In this document: piece by piece, positions 6,097-8,141 of the stretch | Layout: each line of letters begins with the position of its first letter | How positions within the stretch are numbered: position 1 is the first letter of the stretch | The notes under the pieces: model-generated | The model's database searches: none | Told to the model about the DNA's origin: nothing | Seen by the model: the letters and a program-made list of their open reading frames with translations, nothing else | Program-made: the position numbers and the translations under genes | Assembly (NCBI GenBank): GCA_937920335.1 | Contig: CALGUT010000116.1 | Span: 1-8,141, forward strand | Source: an uncultured Opitutales bacterium | GTDB lineage: Bacteria; Verrucomicrobiota; Verrucomicrobiia; Opitutales; UBA2995 | Reading direction: 5' to 3' | Length of the DNA stretch: 8,141 nt

Positions 6097-7352
6097 TCAG
6101 GATCGCAATTATTCAGTTCCCTGGTAGCAATTGCGAAACCGAATCAATCGCTGCCGTTCGTCGAGCGGGCATGGAGCCTGTAGAATTTCTCTGGAATCAA
6201 TCCTATGATTCCCTTGAAGACTTTGACGGCTACGTCATTGTAGGTGGATTCTCTTATGAGGATCGTTCACGGGCAGGCGTCATAGCCTCGCTAGATCCCA
6301 TTATGAAGATTGTTCGTCAACAATCGGAGTCGGGAAAACCAGTATTAGGAATCTGCAATGGCGCGCAAATCCTTGTCGAAACAGGCATGGTTCCGGGACT
6401 GGAAAATTATAGAATAGGAATGGCCTTGGCCCCAAATCGTCGGGAAAAAGAAGGCCATATTCTGGGAACAGGATTCTATAACGTATTTTCTCATTTGCGC
6501 TTAAGTGTGGTACCCAATCGGAGCGCTTTCACGCGCCACCTAGAACAAGGCAGTACGATAAACATACCCTTGGCACATGCCGAGGGTCGGTTTGTAATCC
6601 CAGACACGCTACTTGCCGAAATGATTGAAGCCGGGCAAACGCCCTTTCAATACAGTGACGCTAATGGAGTTGTGAAACCTGACTTCCCAACAAACCCCAA
6701 CGGTTCAGTTCACAACCTCGCAGCAGTCACAAACCCAAATGGAAACGTAATGGCGATCATGCCTCACCCGGAGCGGGTCTTGGAAGGAGATCCCCTCTTC
6801 ACCTCTATGAAGTCTTACATAGGTGAACAACAGACATCGACACCTACCTACTGCAGGTTCAATGCTCCTCCTGCAGAGCTTCGAGATTTTAAACCAAAAC
6901 CCTCAGGCTTCGAACTCCCAATAGACCTGGTTATCACCGATAACACAGCACACTCGGTTCACAAAGCACTCGAGGTGGCTGGAATTCCGGTAGGGATCAC
7001 CCGCAAGACACATTGGGAAGTCGACCTCGAGAATGCGCAGACTGAAATCAAAGAAGAGATCATCAAGTCCGGTGAGCTTTTTAACTCCAATAAAGAATAC
7101 ATTACGGATATCCCCGTGGACGATTCCAAGATACGTATTCTGGTTCATGATAAAGACGATTTTGTCGGAAAGCATAAGCTGGAAACATTGACCAATCGCT
7201 TTCAGCTTTCGGGCATCAAAGAGATCAAGCGCTCAACCTTGTGGGAGATCGAGCTAGATGACCCTGGAGATAGCAAAACACTACAGAAGATACTGGACAC
7301 CCACATCCTATGGAATCCGTTTTATCAGGATGCCGTTTACTACTCTTCATAG
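6093..7352 (+). CDS. purQ: FGAM synthase glutaminase PurQ fused to two C-terminal PurS-like domains
   Basis: Residues 1 to about 245 are a class I glutamine amidotransferase of the PurQ family, which releases ammonia from glutamine for PurL. Motifs are IIQFPGSNCE (6-15), VGGFSYEDRSRAG (50-62), the nucleophile in GICNGAQIL (C88), PLAHAEGRF (159-167), and the His-Glu of MPHPERV (H225, E227), so the triad is complete. PurQ normally ends near here at 220-260 residues, but this protein runs to 419. A Pro-rich linker (about 246-274) leads to two PurS-like units, about 275-340 and 346-418. The second unit has KRSTLWEIELDD followed by ILWNPFYQDAVYY, matching the PurS pattern of a hydrophobic strand and the late LANPVIEDY-type motif. 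The first repeats this as TRKTHWEVDLEN and LFNSNKEY. No separate purS occurs in the window. The glutaminase call is very sure; the PurS call comes from reading motifs and is likely rather than proven. purC starts 3 bp downstream. Confidence 0.93.
   Translation: MIRIAIIQFPGSNCETESIAAVRRAGMEPVEFLWNQSYDSLEDFDGYVIVGGFSYEDRSRAGVIASLDPIMKIVRQQSESGKPVLGICNGAQILVETGMVPGLENYRIGMALAPNRREKEGHILGTGFYNVFSHLRLSVVPNRSAFTRHLEQGSTINIPLAHAEGRFVIPDTLLAEMIEAGQTPFQYSDANGVVKPDFPTNPNGSVHNLAAVTNPNGNVMAIMPHPERVLEGDPLFTSMKSYIGEQQTSTPTYCRFNAPPAELRDFKPKPSGFELPIDLVITDNTAHSVHKALEVAGIPVGITRKTHWEVDLENAQTEIKEEIIKSGELFNSNKEYITDIPVDDSKIRILVHDKDDFVGKHKLETLTNRFQLSGIKEIKRSTLWEIELDDPGDSKTLQKILDTHILWNPFYQDAVYYSS
6915..7346 (+). repeat. 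Protein-level tandem repeat: two diverged PurS-like units in the PurQ fusion
   Basis: Unit 1 (about 6915-7112, residues 275-340) and unit 2 (about 7128-7346, residues 346-418) align by eye with few gaps. I302-x-R-x-T-x-W-E-V-D-L312 matches I378-x-R-x-T-x-W-E-I-E-L388; a helix follows, then LFN (329-331) against LWN (406-408). The copies share roughly a quarter of their residues and show no obvious DNA-level repeat, so the duplication is old. Each would form one PurS fold; together they would resemble a PurS dimer on one chain. Confidence 0.7.
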
Positions 7353-7355
7353 ACG

Positions 7356-8141
7356 ATGGACCGCCGAGAAATAATTCGATCGCAAATTAAGAACTGCGTA
7401 ACCGAAACACATCTTCCCGGAAAAAAGATTCAGGGCAAAGTTCGGGATATTTACCCAAAGGACGACACGGTAGTATTCGTTTCCACAGATCGGCTAAGTG
7501 CATTCGACCGTGTGCTAGCTGCCATTCCTTTCAAAGGACAAGTGCTGAACCTAACCAGTAAATGGTGGTTTGAGAAAACAGCACACATCATCCCGAACCA
7601 CCTTCTCGGCACGCCAGATCCTGCGGTAACGATTGGAAAAAAATGTGACGTCTTCATGGTAGAATTTGTAGTACGCGGTTATATGACTGGATCGACAAGT
7701 ACTTCCCTATGGACTCACTATCAAGCAGGCAGCCGCAGCTATTGCGGTAACATCATTCCCGACGGGTTGGTAAAGAGTCAAAAGCTGCCTCAAAACATCT
7801 TAACTCCAACAACCAAATCAGAGCACGATGAGCCTGTGAGCGCTGATGAAATTGTCTTCCGAGGAATAATGACTCAGAAAGACCTCGAAGTCTGCTCCAA
7901 TGCAGCATTGCAGTTGTTTGCTTACGGCCAGAAAGTAGCCCAAGAGCACGGACTGGTTCTAGTTGATACCAAATATGAATTTGGAAAAGACAAAGATGGA
8001 GTCATACGACTCATCGACGAGATTCATACGCCTGACTCGAGCCGCTATTGGCTAGCGGAGTCCTACCAAGAACGAATTGCCCACGGCCTCGAACCCGAAA
8101 ATATCGACAAGGAGTTTATCAGGCTCTGGTTTCGCGAACAT
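7356..8141 (+). CDS. purC: Phosphoribosylaminoimidazole-succinocarboxamide synthase PurC (C-terminus cut by window edge)
   Basis: PurC joins aspartate to CAIR with ATP to give SAICAR, a later step of IMP synthesis. The open frame runs 262 codons from the ATG at 7356 to the window end with no stop. The motifs are GKVRDIY (27-33), STDRLSAFDRVL (43-54), EFVVRGYMTGSTSTSLW (103-119), LPQNILTPTTKSEHDEP (144-160), LVDTKYEFG (202-210) and DEIHTPDSSRYW (221-232). The threonine-rich GYMTGST segment and the overall spacing suit the longer PurC type of about 290-310 residues, so probably 30-45 residues are missing. The start is 3 bp after the purQ stop, with no Shine-Dalgarno. It is the fourth gene of the operon, and more pur genes may follow outside the window. 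Confidence 0.95.
   Translation, partial: MDRREIIRSQIKNCVTETHLPGKKIQGKVRDIYPKDDTVVFVSTDRLSAFDRVLAAIPFKGQVLNLTSKWWFEKTAHIIPNHLLGTPDPAVTIGKKCDVFMVEFVVRGYMTGSTSTSLWTHYQAGSRSYCGNIIPDGLVKSQKLPQNILTPTTKSEHDEPVSADEIVFRGIMTQKDLEVCSNAALQLFAYGQKVAQEHGLVLVDTKYEFGKDKDGVIRLIDEIHTPDSSRYWLAESYQERIAHGLEPENIDKEFIRLWFREH

Noticed and set aside
1..8141. Defence system, phage or mobile element in the window
   Set aside because: Every substantial frame is explained by a housekeeping gene. No transposase, integrase, nuclease, toxin, terminal inverted repeat or spaced repeat array was seen, and composition looks even throughout.

Overview
The window is a bacterial chromosomal segment of housekeeping genes with moderate GC (roughly half, judged by eye). 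It has no mobile element, CRISPR array, tRNA/rRNA gene or phage gene. The protein variants look to me most like Verrucomicrobiota, perhaps Opitutae: the Ffh P-loop reads GLHGAGKT, the TsaD motif is NHLRGH followed by an insertion, and a PurQ carries extra domains. This placement is from memory of family features, not from a search, so it is tentative. None of the seven gene starts has a recognisable Shine-Dalgarno sequence, which fits a lineage that initiates translation largely without it.

Layout, left to right. Positions 1-404 (minus strand) hold the N-terminal third of tsaD, the tRNA t6A-modification protein, cut by the window edge. A 124-bp divergent intergenic region follows, with a near-palindrome centred on TCGCGCGA. 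Next on the plus strand come ffh (signal recognition particle GTPase, 529-1890) and, 26 bp later, a HAD-family hydrolase of unknown substrate (1917-2603). A 110-bp gap probably carries the promoter for a de novo purine cluster: purL (2714-5053), purM (5050-6096), a purQ-type gene (6093-7352) and purC (7356 to the window end, C-terminus missing).

The purine genes cover consecutive or near-consecutive steps of IMP synthesis: FGAR to FGAM (PurL plus the PurQ fusion), FGAM to AIR (PurM), and CAIR to SAICAR (PurC). purL/purM and purM/purQ overlap by ATGA, and purC starts 3 bp after the purQ stop. The four are therefore almost certainly one translationally coupled operon.

The most interesting item is the purQ product. 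It is 419 residues instead of the usual 220-260. Its C-terminal ~145 residues read as two diverged tandem copies of PurS, the small bridging subunit of FGAM synthase. No separate purS is visible. In the known multi-subunit enzyme the composition is one PurL, one PurQ and two PurS. A PurQ-PurS-PurS chain would build that 1:2 ratio into one polypeptide and reduce the enzyme to two subunits. The domain order (Q-S-S, with L separate) differs from the single-chain enzyme of E. coli type, where the PurS-like region is at the N-terminus and the glutaminase at the C-terminus.
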